Position numbers and translations under genes: made by a program. The notes beneath the pieces are model-generated. The model saw only the letters and a program-made list of their open reading frames with translations, did no database searches and was not told where the DNA came from. Positions 1-8,665 of a stretch of 41,492 bases of DNA are shown piece by piece. Where the stretch lies: the NCBI GenBank assembly GCA_016218375.1, contig JACREG010000102.1, forward strand, positions 1 through 41,492, in the 5' to 3' direction. Source of the DNA: Gammaproteobacteria bacterium. Lineage in GTDB: Bacteria > Pseudomonadota > Gammaproteobacteria > Thiohalobacterales > Thiohalobacteraceae. Within the stretch, counting starts at the first letter, position 1; the number at the start of each line of letters is the position of its first letter.

Positions 1-1194
1 ATCGCCGGCGGCGACGCGTTGTCGGTGGACATCCCGGCGGCGCTGGAGCATGTGCGCGATCTGCGCGATGTGTTCGTCGATCAAGTGTTGGCGACCAGCA
101 TCGATCACATGGACGATGAACAATTCATCGCCGAGAACGCCTGCTTCCTCGAACCCACCTTGTTGCAAGTCGGCGACCGACACATCCGCGCCGAGAAGAT
201 CATCCTCGCCACCGGCTCGAAACCCATCGTGCCGCGCGCCTGGGAAAAATTCGGCGCGCGCATCCTCACCACCGACACCTTCTTCGAGCAAGAAGATATG
301 CCGGCGCGTGTCGCCGTGATCGGTCTCGGCGTGATCGGCCTGGAACTCGGCCAAACGCTCGCGCGCCTGGGTGTGCAAGTGACCGGTGTCGATCTGGCGA
401 CGAGCATCGGCGGCCTGCGCGATCCCGAGGTGAATGCCGTCGCCATCGAGATTATCAACAAAGAATTCCCGCTGTGGTTGGGCCAGGCCGCCGAACTGAG
501 CGAAGCGGACGATGGCAGTCTGCGCGTCAGTGCCGGCGAACAGAGTGTGGTCGTCGACAAAGTGCTGGTGTGCATGGGCCGTCGACCGAATCTGTGCGAC
601 CTGGGTCTCGATGGCATCGGTGTGCGTTTCAATGCGCGCGGCGTGCCTGAGTACAATCCCAATACGATGCAGATCGGCCAGTTCCCGATTTTCATCGCCG
701 GCGACGTGGATGGCGACCGGCCGATTCTGCACGAGGCCAATCTCGAAGGCCGCATGGCCGCCTACAATGCGACGCACGAACCCATCGTCGCCTTCAAACG
801 CAAAGTGCCGTTTGCGATTACCTTCTGCGATCCGAACATTGTCAGCGTCGGCGCGCCACTCGATAGCTTGAAGGAAAACGCCATCGTCGTCGGCGAAATG
901 AAATTCGGTCCGCTCGGCCGCGCGCTTGTAATGAACAAGAACAAAGGCCTGCTGCGCGTGTACGCGCGCAAGGCCGACGGCCGACTGCTCGGCGCGGCGA
1001 TGATCGCGCCCAAGGGCGAGAATCTAGGTCACTTGTTGAGTTGGTGCATGCAGCAGGAACTCACCGTCGCCGATCTGTTGAAGATGCCGTTCTACCACCC
1101 GACTATCGAAGAAGGCTTGCAAGGTGCGTTGTATGACCTGCGCCGCAAGCTGGATATCAAGGGTGAGATTCCGTTGGAGTTGGAATTGCTGTAG
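1..1194 (+). CDS. lpd: Dihydrolipoamide dehydrogenase-type flavoprotein, 5' end missing
   Basis: This is the C-terminal ~397 codons of a class I pyridine nucleotide-disulfide oxidoreductase; the reading frame is open to base 1, so the start and the FAD-binding/CxxxxC redox-active part lie upstream of the window. Visible landmarks are the ILATGSKP segment closing the FAD domain, the NAD(P)-binding motif VIGLGVIGLELG (about residues 107-118 from base 1), the second FAD contact IFIAGDVDG, and the dimerisation domain ending in YHPTIEEGL, which matches the catalytic His-Pro...Glu of lipoamide dehydrogenases. By family it reoxidises dihydrolipoamide with NAD+. The missing N-terminus means a mercuric-reductase-like or other relative cannot be excluded. 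Confidence 0.8.
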   Translation: MAGGDALSVDIPAALEHVRDLRDVFVDQVLATSIDHMDDEQFIAENACFLEPTLLQVGDRHIRAEKIILATGSKPIVPRAWEKFGARILTTDTFFEQEDMPARVAVIGLGVIGLELGQTLARLGVQVTGVDLATSIGGLRDPEVNAVAIEIINKEFPLWLGQAAELSEADDGSLRVSAGEQSVVVDKVLVCMGRRPNLCDLGLDGIGVRFNARGVPEYNPNTMQIGQFPIFIAGDVDGDRPILHEANLEGRMAAYNATHEPIVAFKRKVPFAITFCDPNIVSVGAPLDSLKENAIVVGEMKFGPLGRALVMNKNKGLLRVYARKADGRLLGAAMIAPKGENLGHLLSWCMQQELTVADLLKMPFYHPTIEEGLQGALYDLRRKLDIKGEIPLELELL

Positions 1195-1735
1195 AGGGCG
1201 TTCTTAGCGAAGATATCAAAACGATGCCTGTCACTTACTTCAGACGGTAGTGCCTGTCACCGGATAGACCCCGAGCCGCCAGCCCACGCCTGAAGACCAG
1301 GTGTCGCAGCAGAGCCGGAGACGCAGGCTCCTCGCCCTCTGGTCTGCCAAGCAGTTACCGTGTCATCCTGTGCTGAGCTGAAATGGGATCTGTGCCCGAG
1401 GATGGAACCGATAAACAAGGACGAAATGATGCTGCCCCGGCCGTCCTGACCTGGGCTAAGCACGCCGGCCTCTTGAATCTACAGAGAATGTTGTAGAAAA
1501 CCGGCATGGCTTGGGTGTTGCCGGTGGGGTTTTCTGCCAGCTAGATAAATAGGTTTTTCCCCGTATTTACACCCGCGACCCCTTCCATTTCGCGTAGCGT
1601 TTTCTTGCCTGTACTGCATGTCCCGTCTAGTATTCTGGTCGGGTATCCATACTCGGGTTGTTCAGGTAGATCCACGCTGTATCGCCCCCGTCGGTATGGA
1701 TTGCTGAATGAATACACAATCAGGGAGGGGTCAGA
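1195..1735. other. Gene-free stretch with short direct repeats
   Basis: About 540 bases without a convincing gene. The ten bases TGCCTGTCAC occur twice in the same orientation, at 1225-1234 and 1251-1260. Similar GTGCCTGTCAC units are often seen in intergenic repeats near REP-associated transposases, but no transposase is present. A small hairpin (CTACA...TGTAG) lies around 1480-1497. The short open frames here have no recognisable protein features. The segment separates the oxidoreductase gene from the lower-GC secreted orphan and may be degenerate mobile DNA. Confidence 0.4.
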
Positions 1736-2761
1736 ATGAAAAAAATATTCGCAGCCATCGGTTTGATGTTCGTGTTCCTTTCTTCCCACGCAGTTCAGGT
1801 GACGGGAACTCTGAAAGTTACCGGCGGGTATATCGCAAGCAGTGCACCTGTAAACGGTGCTATCGATATCGCGGCGAACACGCTGTCTATCGGCCCATCA
1901 GCCATATTCGGACAGGCTACCACGTTCTTGGTCTCTGAACTGCTGGCTCCGGGTACCCATACGAGAAGTTATACGACTACTTCGGGAGCAACGCTTACCC
2001 GAACAGCGACAATACCCACCGGTGAGGTGGGTGGGTATTTGGTCATTCAAACCTACGGAACGTGGTACCAGGTTTTCAACGCCTGGACGGTAAGCCCAGA
2101 TGGGACGACGTTTACGCCGGTCGATTTTCCAGGGAATACTCTGATCGGAGGTCCGCTCAACGGTAGGCGGGCGAACTTGGACTTCTCGCCGCCTACACCC
2201 ACCATGTCTCTTTCGATCGATGCTGCAGGCGGAACGGTGCAGGAATGTACGACGCCGGATGGGGCGACGGTTGCGGTTTCCTCGAATGTGACAATCGTTG
2301 GCAACACCAGTCTGGACCGGGTGGATTGGTATCTCGATAATGTGTTTGCCGGAAGTGGGACCGCCCTCGATCTGATGCTGCCGATCGGGATGCATGTTAT
2401 CCGGGCTGAGGGTATTGCGAGCGATGGGGTTACTTCGGACAGCGGCCAGATCAATGTGGAAGTGAGGGATACGACATCACCGGCGCTGGAAATTCAATTC
2501 CTCAATAATCAGGGCCAGCAAGTGACCACTGCGTCGTTAGGAAACTATAGCGTCCATTTTGTCGTATCGGATGCCTGCGATCCAGCGCCGGTTGTAACAG
2601 CGTCCGCGAAACCGGTTATGGATGTCAGCGAGGGAGATGCCATCGTCATCAATTCCGTCACGGATGTTCAGCTGCCGACAACGGCAGTCGAAGTTACCGC
2701 CACGGCGCGCGATGCCAATGGAAGGTCCGGTATGGCCAGCGCGACACTGATGATTCAATAG
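1736..2761 (+). CDS. Secreted protein with Ig-like repeats, unknown function
   Basis: A 341-residue protein of no recognised family. The N-terminus (MKKIFAAIGLMFVFLSSHA) is a clear Sec signal peptide with likely cleavage after SHA, so it is exported. Residues ~20-155 form a beta-rich region with many Thr/Gly. Residues ~158-245 and ~246-341 resemble two bacterial Ig-like/HYR-type modules (VDWYLDN...GSGTALDL; VRDTTSPALEI...ARDANGRSG). There is no LPXTG, PEP-CTERM or autotransporter tail. The ATG is preceded by a strong AGGGAGGGG site. The gene stands alone, ends in its own terminator, and uses visibly more A/T-rich codons than its neighbours, which suggests acquisition. A surface or matrix protein is plausible but is inference only. 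Confidence 0.75.
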   Translation: MKKIFAAIGLMFVFLSSHAVQVTGTLKVTGGYIASSAPVNGAIDIAANTLSIGPSAIFGQATTFLVSELLAPGTHTRSYTTTSGATLTRTATIPTGEVGGYLVIQTYGTWYQVFNAWTVSPDGTTFTPVDFPGNTLIGGPLNGRRANLDFSPPTPTMSLSIDAAGGTVQECTTPDGATVAVSSNVTIVGNTSLDRVDWYLDNVFAGSGTALDLMLPIGMHVIRAEGIASDGVTSDSGQINVEVRDTTSPALEIQFLNNQGQQVTTASLGNYSVHFVVSDACDPAPVVTASAKPVMDVSEGDAIVINSVTDVQLPTTAVEVTATARDANGRSGMASATLMIQ

Positions 2762-2782
2762 TTCATCAGTATGTTGAGAGAG

Positions 2783-2821
2783 AAAGGAGGCGGAGGGAAT
2801 CAAATTTCATCCGCCTCCTTT
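2783..2821 (+). terminator. Rho-independent terminator
   Basis: A perfect 12-bp stem, AAAGGAGGCGGA (2783-2794) with TCCGCCTCCTTT (2810-2821), encloses a 15-base loop and runs into TTTT. It lies 21 bases after the stop of the secreted Ig-like protein. The A-rich 5' side also gives a weaker T-tract on the other strand, so it may help end readthrough from the minus-strand ABC operon. Confidence 0.85.
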
Positions 2822-2940
2822 TGGGTGCATGACAAGCTCATTTAGCCCATGTCCGAAGATCAAGTCTCGCAGTAGGGCCTGTTCAGAGCTACCAGGGGGC
2901 GAGAGCCTTGGATCGGTCCTTCCCAGAAACTGAAACGGTG

Positions 2941-3825
2941 TCAGTGGCTGTCTGCTTTGGGGGAAGGCGTATCCTGTATTTGGGACTCTTCCACGGGTTG
3001 TGCAATCTCCAATAAGGGCTTCGCCATATCCTCCGGCAACTGATACTGCACGCCGAGATCGGGTCGGGCCAGCACGCGTTCGCCGTCGCCACTGCGTAAC
3101 TCGAAGACGATCTTCTGGCCATCGGCCAAGGTAATCGTCACCGGTTGGCTGTCGGCCTTCTGATACTCACGCACCCACAACGCGCTGGCCGTGCCCCAGG
3201 CCTGGACGAGTTTGTTCGGTGCGTCGGCAGAGAGTTTTTCCGGCGCCGGTTTCACTGTCCAACCCTTATCCTGTTTCGACAGTTTCAGCTTGGGCAATTC
3301 GAGTGCGACGATCTCCGCGCCGTCCGGCAACAGTTTGCGGCTGGCGAATTGGGTGCGCTTGCCTTGCAGGATGTTCTGATAGCTGTCCATGATTAGATGT
3401 ACCCGATCGCCGAGTTGCACATAGCGCAGTCCTTGCAGCGGGTCGGTGTCGCCGAAGCGGATTTCCGTCGTGTCGAAACGCACGCTGCTTTGCGCCGGCG
3501 AGAGTTTCAGTTTGGCGAGGTCGAGCGTGTTCGCGGCATAGCTGCGTTCCGGGCGGGTATCGAGTAGCGCCAGCAGGGCGTCGATTTGCGTGGTGTCCGC
3601 CGCGAGTGGAACAGTGCCCGCAATTTGCCAGCCACTCTTCGCGCGTTCCAGGGTCACGCCGCCCTCGGCGCGAACGATTTCGATCTTGGCAACCTGTTCG
3701 CGCGCGAGCGTGGTGAGCGGCGGGATTTCCTGGGGTGGTTCGATGCCGGGTTTGTAGACCACCACCGCGATCAGCGCGAGCACGCCGATCAGCAGGAGCA
3801 GGTTGAGCAGCAGACGGTTGTTCAT
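2941..3825 (-). CDS. DUF4340 membrane-anchored protein of the Gld-type ABC operon
   Basis: A 294-residue protein with one N-terminal membrane anchor (residues ~5-24, LLLNLLLLIGVLALIAVVVY) followed by a soluble, probably periplasmic, DUF4340 domain. Typical DUF4340 features are the opening IEIVRAEGGVTLERAKSGWQI, the RFGDTDPLQGLRYVQLGD segment and a long beta-rich tail. It is the last gene of a four-gene minus-strand operon, 10 bases after the GldG-like gene, as in many proteobacteria where DUF4340 follows GldA/GldF/GldG homologues. Its role there is not established; an accessory subunit of the transporter is the natural inference. Confidence 0.85.
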   Translation of the reverse strand: MNNRLLLNLLLLIGVLALIAVVVYKPGIEPPQEIPPLTTLAREQVAKIEIVRAEGGVTLERAKSGWQIAGTVPLAADTTQIDALLALLDTRPERSYAANTLDLAKLKLSPAQSSVRFDTTEIRFGDTDPLQGLRYVQLGDRVHLIMDSYQNILQGKRTQFASRKLLPDGAEIVALELPKLKLSKQDKGWTVKPAPEKLSADAPNKLVQAWGTASALWVREYQKADSQPVTITLADGQKIVFELRSGDGERVLARPDLGVQYQLPEDMAKPLLEIAQPVEESQIQDTPSPKADSH

Positions 3826-3835
3826 GTCGGCGCGC

Positions 3836-5272
3836 TCAACGTTTACGCCGGCGCAGCCAGATGAACACGCCGCTACCGAGCAATGCCAGCGGCATGCCGA
3901 ACAGGAAGCCGGCGCCGATCACGGCTTGCGCGGTGTTGGTCAGGGCGAGCGAGCGATCCGGGCCGGCCTTGGCGCGGATGGCGATGAAGCTATCGTCGTT
4001 GCTCAACCAGTGCACCATGTTCAAGCCCAAATCCAGATTGCCGCCGTTGCCGAGATAGGCGTTGGACAGGAAATCGCCGTCGCCGACGACGATGACGCGT
4101 TGTTGTTGAGCGGCATCGTCCGGATTCGTGGCGCTGCTCGTGGTTCCGGCGGTGTCGCCCAGGCGGGCGCGGGTGAGGACGAAGCCGATATCCAAGGGGC
4201 CGGCGCGTTCGTCGCCGCCGGCGTCGTAGCGGATTTCACCGCTGAGTTCGCCGGTCTCGGTCCATGCACGTTCCAGCGTCGACAACAGCGCTTGACCTTC
4301 CCAGCCTTCGCGTTGTTTCCATGCCAGGGCGGCGGTGTGCGGGAACAGGCTCATGATGCGCAGTTCGCGCGTCACCGGGTGCGCGGGGTATTCGGTTACC
4401 AGCACGAAATCCGGATTCTGGATGCCGAACAATTGCGTGCTCGCGTCGACGATAATGCCGGGCAGCGTCTCAATACCGAAATATTCGGCGAGTTTGTCCA
4501 GGCCGGCGGATTCATTCGGATCGGTCAGCCACAACAGATTGCCGCCCTTGTCGAGATAGCCGCGCAGGATGTCGATCTCGCCGGGCAGCAACGCAGCTTG
4601 CGGTCCGGGAATCACCAGCAGACTGATATTGTCGGGAATCTGTGGAGTCTGGGTGAGATTGAGACTCTGTACTTTGAGCCCTTTACGTTCCAGCGCGCTG
4701 CCGAAACTGCCCAGATCGTGATTGGCCTGACCGCGCGGGTCGCGTTCGCCATGACCGGACAGGAACGCGATCCAGCGTTCGCCCTGACGTTGGGTGCGCA
4801 ACAGCGCGTTGGTGAGTGCCTGCTCGCTGAGTTCCTGCACGCGTTCGCTGCGGCCCTGGTAGGCGACGCGCAGTTCGCCGTCCATGGTCACGCCGAGTTC
4901 GCGCACGCGCTCGGGTTCGGCATCGGGATTGACGAAGCTCAGTTCGATATCCGGCTTGTGGCGTTTATAGCGTGCGACCAATTCCTTGACCTGGCCGCGC
5001 AGCGCCTCGTTCTCGCGGGCGAAGGCGGTGATCTGTACCGGCTCCTTGAACAGCGCGAGCGTGCGCACGCTGTCTTGCGCAAGACTGTTGCGGCCGCTGG
5101 CGGTCCAGTCTGCCACGTGTACATATTGCATACTCAGCCAGGCCAGCAGACCGATGACGGCCAGGAACAGCAGCGTGAAGCTGTAGCGTTGCAGACGCAG
5201 GCCGATTTTTGTTTTACGCGTGACGTCCATAGTGTTGAAGGCTTCGCTGTCAGTGCGGTAGACGGTTGGCAT
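3836..5272 (-). CDS. GldG-like ABC transporter auxiliary protein
   Basis: A 478-residue member of the GldG/ABC_transp_aux family. It has an N-terminal membrane helix (RYSFTLLFLAVIGLLAWLS), a large extracytoplasmic region with an atypical class I glutamine amidotransferase-like fold (LSGHGERDP; LLVIPGPQAALLPGEIDILRGYLDKGG), and a C-terminal helix followed by RLRRRKR. This is the hallmark layout of GldG. It overlaps the permease gene by 23 bases if the first ATG is used. The internal ATG at 5230 (MDVTRKTKIGLRLQ) looks more like family N-termini, but neither start has a good ribosome-binding site. It probably assembles with the two upstream gene products in the inner membrane; the substrate is unknown. 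Confidence 0.85.
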   Translation of the reverse strand: MPTVYRTDSEAFNTMDVTRKTKIGLRLQRYSFTLLFLAVIGLLAWLSMQYVHVADWTASGRNSLAQDSVRTLALFKEPVQITAFARENEALRGQVKELVARYKRHKPDIELSFVNPDAEPERVRELGVTMDGELRVAYQGRSERVQELSEQALTNALLRTQRQGERWIAFLSGHGERDPRGQANHDLGSFGSALERKGLKVQSLNLTQTPQIPDNISLLVIPGPQAALLPGEIDILRGYLDKGGNLLWLTDPNESAGLDKLAEYFGIETLPGIIVDASTQLFGIQNPDFVLVTEYPAHPVTRELRIMSLFPHTAALAWKQREGWEGQALLSTLERAWTETGELSGEIRYDAGGDERAGPLDIGFVLTRARLGDTAGTTSSATNPDDAAQQQRVIVVGDGDFLSNAYLGNGGNLDLGLNMVHWLSNDDSFIAIRAKAGPDRSLALTNTAQAVIGAGFLFGMPLALLGSGVFIWLRRRKR

Positions 5273-6002
5273 CCAGACGTTGGATGCTCAAGACCAGGAA
5301 GGTCAGGATGAACAACAGGTAGTAGGCTACGTCGGCGCTGTTGAACAGGCCTTTGAGCAGCGAGTCGTAGTGCTGCACCAGCGACAGATAACTGAACAGA
5401 CCGCTGACCTGCTCGCCGGACGCGCCGGCCCAGTTGATGATCCATAACAGCAACAACAGACCGAAGCTGCCGACCGCCGCGATGGTCGGCTGTTCGGTGA
5501 GGCTGGACATATACAAGCCGGCGGCGGCGAACGCGCCGATTACCAGCGTCAAACCGAGCAGGCCGCTGAGCAATTTGCCGACGTCCAAACTCGTGCCGGC
5601 GAACAGCGACAGCGCCATCAGCATCAGCAGGCCGAGCACGGCCAGGAAGAAGCCGAGCACACCGAGGTATTTGCCGAGCACGATCTCGGTCATGGACACC
5701 GGCGCGGACATCAGCAGACTCAAGGTGCGATTGCGCTTCTCTTCGCTCAGCACGCGCATGGTGATGAGCGGCGCGACCAACAGCAGCACCACGGCGGCAT
5801 TGCCGAACAGCGGCGCAACGATCACATCGGTGACGCCCGGTGCGTCTTCCATGCCGGCCAGTTGCGGCGCGTACTGCATATAGGTATCGATCTGCGCCAG
5901 GAACAGATAGGCGAGGATGAATTGCACCACGGCGAGAATCGACCAGGCCAGCGGCGACAGGAACAGCCCTTTGAGTTCGCGGGCGGCGATGTAGCGGATC
6001 AT
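5250..6002 (-). CDS. ABC-2 type permease (GldF-like)
   Basis: A 250-residue integral membrane protein with about six hydrophobic helices and the ABC-2 signature between helices (VLSEEKRNRTLSLLMSAPVS, then VLGKYLGVLGFF). The conserved EEK-TLE-like coupling segment is where it contacts the ATPase. Its start codon overlaps the stop of the ATPase gene by one base (TGATG), so the two are translationally coupled. By context it is the transmembrane half of a Gld-type exporter. In Bacteroidetes the homologue GldF is linked to gliding motility, but outside that phylum the substrate is not known. Confidence 0.9.
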   Translation of the reverse strand: MIRYIAARELKGLFLSPLAWSILAVVQFILAYLFLAQIDTYMQYAPQLAGMEDAPGVTDVIVAPLFGNAAVVLLLVAPLITMRVLSEEKRNRTLSLLMSAPVSMTEIVLGKYLGVLGFFLAVLGLLMLMALSLFAGTSLDVGKLLSGLLGLTLVIGAFAAAGLYMSSLTEQPTIAAVGSFGLLLLLWIINWAGASGEQVSGLFSYLSLVQHYDSLLKGLFNSADVAYYLLFILTFLVLSIQRLDANRLPH

Positions 6003-6979
6003 CAGGCGGCCTCCGTTTCAGTCGGGTGCGTGCCGGTATCCCCGGTATCAATAGGCGTATCCTGCATGGTCAGTTCGACGAAAATCTGTTCCAGCGTGCG
6101 CCGTTCCGGGATCAGTTCTTCCAGTCCCCAGCCGCGTGCGACGGCGATTTCGGCGAGCGCGACGGCCGGATTGGTACCCTCGTAACGCAGGCGCAGGCGG
6201 CCATCGTCGAGCAGTTCCAGCGCGGCGACGCCGGGCAATTGCAGGAGCTCGGCCGGGGCTGGCGCGTTGCGCAGGCGCACGATGATGTGTTGCGAGTGCA
6301 GGTGTTGCTCCAGCCCGGCCATGGTGTCGGAAAACACCAACTGGCCGCGGTTGATGATTTGCACGCGGTTACACACGCCCTGCACCTCGGGGAGTATGTG
6401 CGTGGACAGGATGATGCCGTGGTCGTTGCCGAGTTCGCGGATCAGCGCGCGGATTTCGCGGATCTGGATCGGGTCGAGGCCGACCGTCGGTTCGTCGAGG
6501 ATCACCACCGCCGGGTTGTGCAGGATCGCCTGGGCGATGCCCACGCGCTGCTGATAGCCTTTGGAGAGATTACCGATCAGCCGTTTGCCGACCGCGCCGA
6601 GACCGCAACGCTGTTTGGCCTGACCCACCGCGACACGCAGATGGTCGCCGGACACGCGGTGCAGGCGGCCGCAATAGGTGAGGAATTCGTCGACGGTGTG
6701 TTCGCGGTACAGCGGAGGTTGTTCGGGCAGATAGCCCAACTCATGTTTGGCGCGTTTGGGCGCGTCGAGCAGGTCGATGCCGCGCACGCGGATTGTGCCG
6801 GCACTGGGGGCGAGGTTGCCGGTGAGCATCTGCATGGTCGTGGACTTGCCGGCGCCGTTCGGCCCGAGAAAACCGAGCACGTCGCCCTTGGCCAGTTGGA
6901 AGCCGACGTCCCGCACCGCGCAGGTGGGGCCGTAATAGCGGTACAGATGTTCGGCGTCGATCAGGATTTCCTGGGCCAT
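6002..6979 (-). CDS. ABC transporter ATP-binding protein (GldA-like)
   Basis: A 325-residue ABC ATPase. Walker A GPNGAGKST is at residues 39-47, the ABC signature LSKGYQQR at 138-145 and Walker B VVILDEP at 158-164, followed by the D-loop GLDP and a switch His in STHILPEVQ. The region after residue ~215 is the extended C-terminal domain usual in GldA/CcmA/NatA-type exporters of the ABC-2 class. It is the first gene of the minus-strand operon with permease, GldG-like and DUF4340 genes. About 118 bases separate it from the divergent globin-coupled diguanylate cyclase, so both promoters must lie there. Confidence 0.92.
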   Translation of the reverse strand: MAQEILIDAEHLYRYYGPTCAVRDVGFQLAKGDVLGFLGPNGAGKSTTMQMLTGNLAPSAGTIRVRGIDLLDAPKRAKHELGYLPEQPPLYREHTVDEFLTYCGRLHRVSGDHLRVAVGQAKQRCGLGAVGKRLIGNLSKGYQQRVGIAQAILHNPAVVILDEPTVGLDPIQIREIRALIRELGNDHGIILSTHILPEVQGVCNRVQIINRGQLVFSDTMAGLEQHLHSQHIIVRLRNAPAPAELLQLPGVAALELLDDGRLRLRYEGTNPAVALAEIAVARGWGLEELIPERRTLEQIFVELTMQDTPIDTGDTGTHPTETEAA

Positions 6980-7097
6980 ATTCGCTATGCTTTAAGTAGA
7001 GATAAACGCGTGATTGTTTGGGCGAGCGGATTATAGTGTAACCCATACCGCGCTCCAGTGACCGAGCTGTGACCCGTGCCGAGGCCGCGAGTTCCCG

Positions 7098-8180
7098 ATG
7101 ACGAGCAACCGTGAAGCACAGACCCACTACTGCGAAACCTATGGCTTCGACGCGGAACGGCGTCGGGCGCGGCTGAACCTGCTGGATCTGACGGAGGCGG
7201 ATGCGGCGCTCGGCGACTACCTGCGCAGCCGGGTGCTCGTGCCCAACGGCGGCGCGATCGCCGCGGCATTCTATACGCGCTTGCGCGACGATCCCGAATC
7301 GCAGCTTGTCTTCGACGGTGCCGACCTCGACGCCCTGCACCGGACGATGACGGACTACCTGTGGAACTTCGGCGCCGGCTTCGATACGCCGGGTTATTTC
7401 GAAGAGCGTCTGCGCATCGGCCTGGTACACGCCTGGGTCGGCGTGCCGCTGGGTATCTACCTCTGCGCCTGTCAGGTGTTACGGGTGCTGATTCTCGAAC
7501 AGATCGATCGTTGCATCGACGCTGTGCAGGAACGGCTCGATCTGTGCGCCTTCGTCAACAAGATCGTCACGCTGGATGCCGCGTTGGCCAGCGATATCTA
7601 CCATATCGCCCAATTGCGCAATCTGGAGATGTCGGTTACGCGTCTGTCCGACGAGCGCGCGCGTTTGCGTCACGCGGCGGACACCGATGCGCTGACCGGG
7701 CTGGCGAACCGCGCCAGTCTGCTGCCCCGCTTGGCGCAATTCCTGACGGTCTCCGTGCGGACCGGGGAGCCGTTGTGCGTCATCATGGCCGATCTGGACC
7801 TGTTCAAGGAGATCAACGATACCCATGGACATCTGGTCGGCGATCAGGTGTTGCGCGACACGGCCGTACGCATGCGCACGGCCGTGCGCGATTTCGATTT
7901 GCTCGGTCGCTATGGCGGCGAGGAATTTCTGATCGTGCTGCACAACACACCGTTGGATATCGCGCGCCAAGTCGCCGAACGCGTGCGCCGGCGCATCGGC
8001 GAATATCCGTTCAGTGTGCGCGACATCGGGTTGCGGATGACGATCAGTCAAGGCATCGCCCTGGCCCACGCGGGCGACAGTGTCGAAACGCTGCTGGCGC
8101 GCGCCGATGCCGCGCTGTATGCCGCCAAACAGGCGGGGCGCAATCGCGTGATGGTAGCGGACGATCCGGGCCGGGATTGA
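7098..8180 (+). CDS. Globin-coupled sensor diguanylate cyclase
   Basis: A 360-residue cytoplasmic protein joining a protoglobin sensor to a GGDEF cyclase that makes c-di-GMP from GTP. The globin domain covers residues ~25-175. AFYTRLRDDPE and the heme-binding segment IGLVHAWVGVP contain the expected proximal histidine, His111. A helical linker (~175-195) leads to the GGDEF domain (~196-355): DALTGLANR, DLDLFKEINDTHGH, active-site GGEEF at 273-277, and an intact inhibitory RxxD site (RDFD, 264-267) five residues before it. By family the heme senses O2 or a related gas and tunes cyclase activity. It is monocistronic and divergent from the ABC operon. The ATG start gives the usual length; its ribosome-binding site is weak. 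Confidence 0.9.
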   Translation: MTSNREAQTHYCETYGFDAERRRARLNLLDLTEADAALGDYLRSRVLVPNGGAIAAAFYTRLRDDPESQLVFDGADLDALHRTMTDYLWNFGAGFDTPGYFEERLRIGLVHAWVGVPLGIYLCACQVLRVLILEQIDRCIDAVQERLDLCAFVNKIVTLDAALASDIYHIAQLRNLEMSVTRLSDERARLRHAADTDALTGLANRASLLPRLAQFLTVSVRTGEPLCVIMADLDLFKEINDTHGHLVGDQVLRDTAVRMRTAVRDFDLLGRYGGEEFLIVLHNTPLDIARQVAERVRRRIGEYPFSVRDIGLRMTISQGIALAHAGDSVETLLARADAALYAAKQAGRNRVMVADDPGRD

Positions 8181-8272
8181 CGCCGGCGGCACGTTCACGG
8201 ATGTCGTGGTGTGGCCAGCGTTGAGCGATGCGAGCGAGTAATGAGTGAGTAAGACGCGCGTGTCTCGATGCC

Positions 8273-8665
8273 TCAGGAAAAATCCGCCAACTCTTCCAGA
8301 TAGCCGATAATGGCGTTGGATTCGTACAGCCACGTGTGCTGGTCGTTGGCGTCGGTGATGCGCAGGCAGGGGACTTTGATCTGGCCGCCCTGTTGTTCCA
8401 GCGCGGTGCGGCTGGTCGCATCGTATTGGGCGTCGCGCTTTTCGATGTTGAGGCCGAGGCGGGCGATGCGGCGGCGTACTTTCATGCAGAACGGACAGGT
8501 TTTGTATTGATAGAGCACCAGGTTGCGGGTGATGGCGTCGAGGCGGGCTTGCGCCGCGGGGCTGCGTTCGATGGCTTTGGGGAGAGTGAGTCGTTCCCAC
8601 AGCAACAGCAACGGTCCGAGTACGATGCGCACGGTTTTGAAGAACAGGCGGAAGAAAATTTTCAT
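8273..8665 (-). CDS. Glutaredoxin-like protein (GST N-terminal fold), membrane-associated
   Basis: A 130-residue protein with a hydrophobic N-terminal stretch (MKIFFRLFFKTVRIVLGPLL) and then a thioredoxin-fold domain with the redox motif CPFC in LYQYKTCPFCMKVRR, the cis-Pro segment KVPCLRI and the end LYESNAIIGYLEEL typical of glutaredoxins and GST N-terminal domains. The family is common in gammaproteobacteria as a short stand-alone protein. It is expected to carry out thiol-disulfide or glutathione-linked chemistry near the membrane. The ATG at 8665 is preferred because family members begin MKxxxRLF; an upstream ATG at 8692 would add nine residues. It is convergent with the cyclase gene. 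Confidence 0.8.
   Translation of the reverse strand: MKIFFRLFFKTVRIVLGPLLLLWERLTLPKAIERSPAAQARLDAITRNLVLYQYKTCPFCMKVRRRIARLGLNIEKRDAQYDATSRTALEQQGGQIKVPCLRITDANDQHTWLYESNAIIGYLEELADFS

Noticed and set aside
1257-1463. A 68-codon minus-strand frame in the gene-free stretch
   Set aside because: There is no ribosome-binding site, no domain and Gly/Ser-rich low-complexity composition.
3803-5311. A 502-codon open frame on the plus strand
   Set aside because: It is antisense to the GldG-like gene, has low-complexity Ala/Gly/Gln-rich composition typical of high-GC shadow frames, and no recognisable domain.
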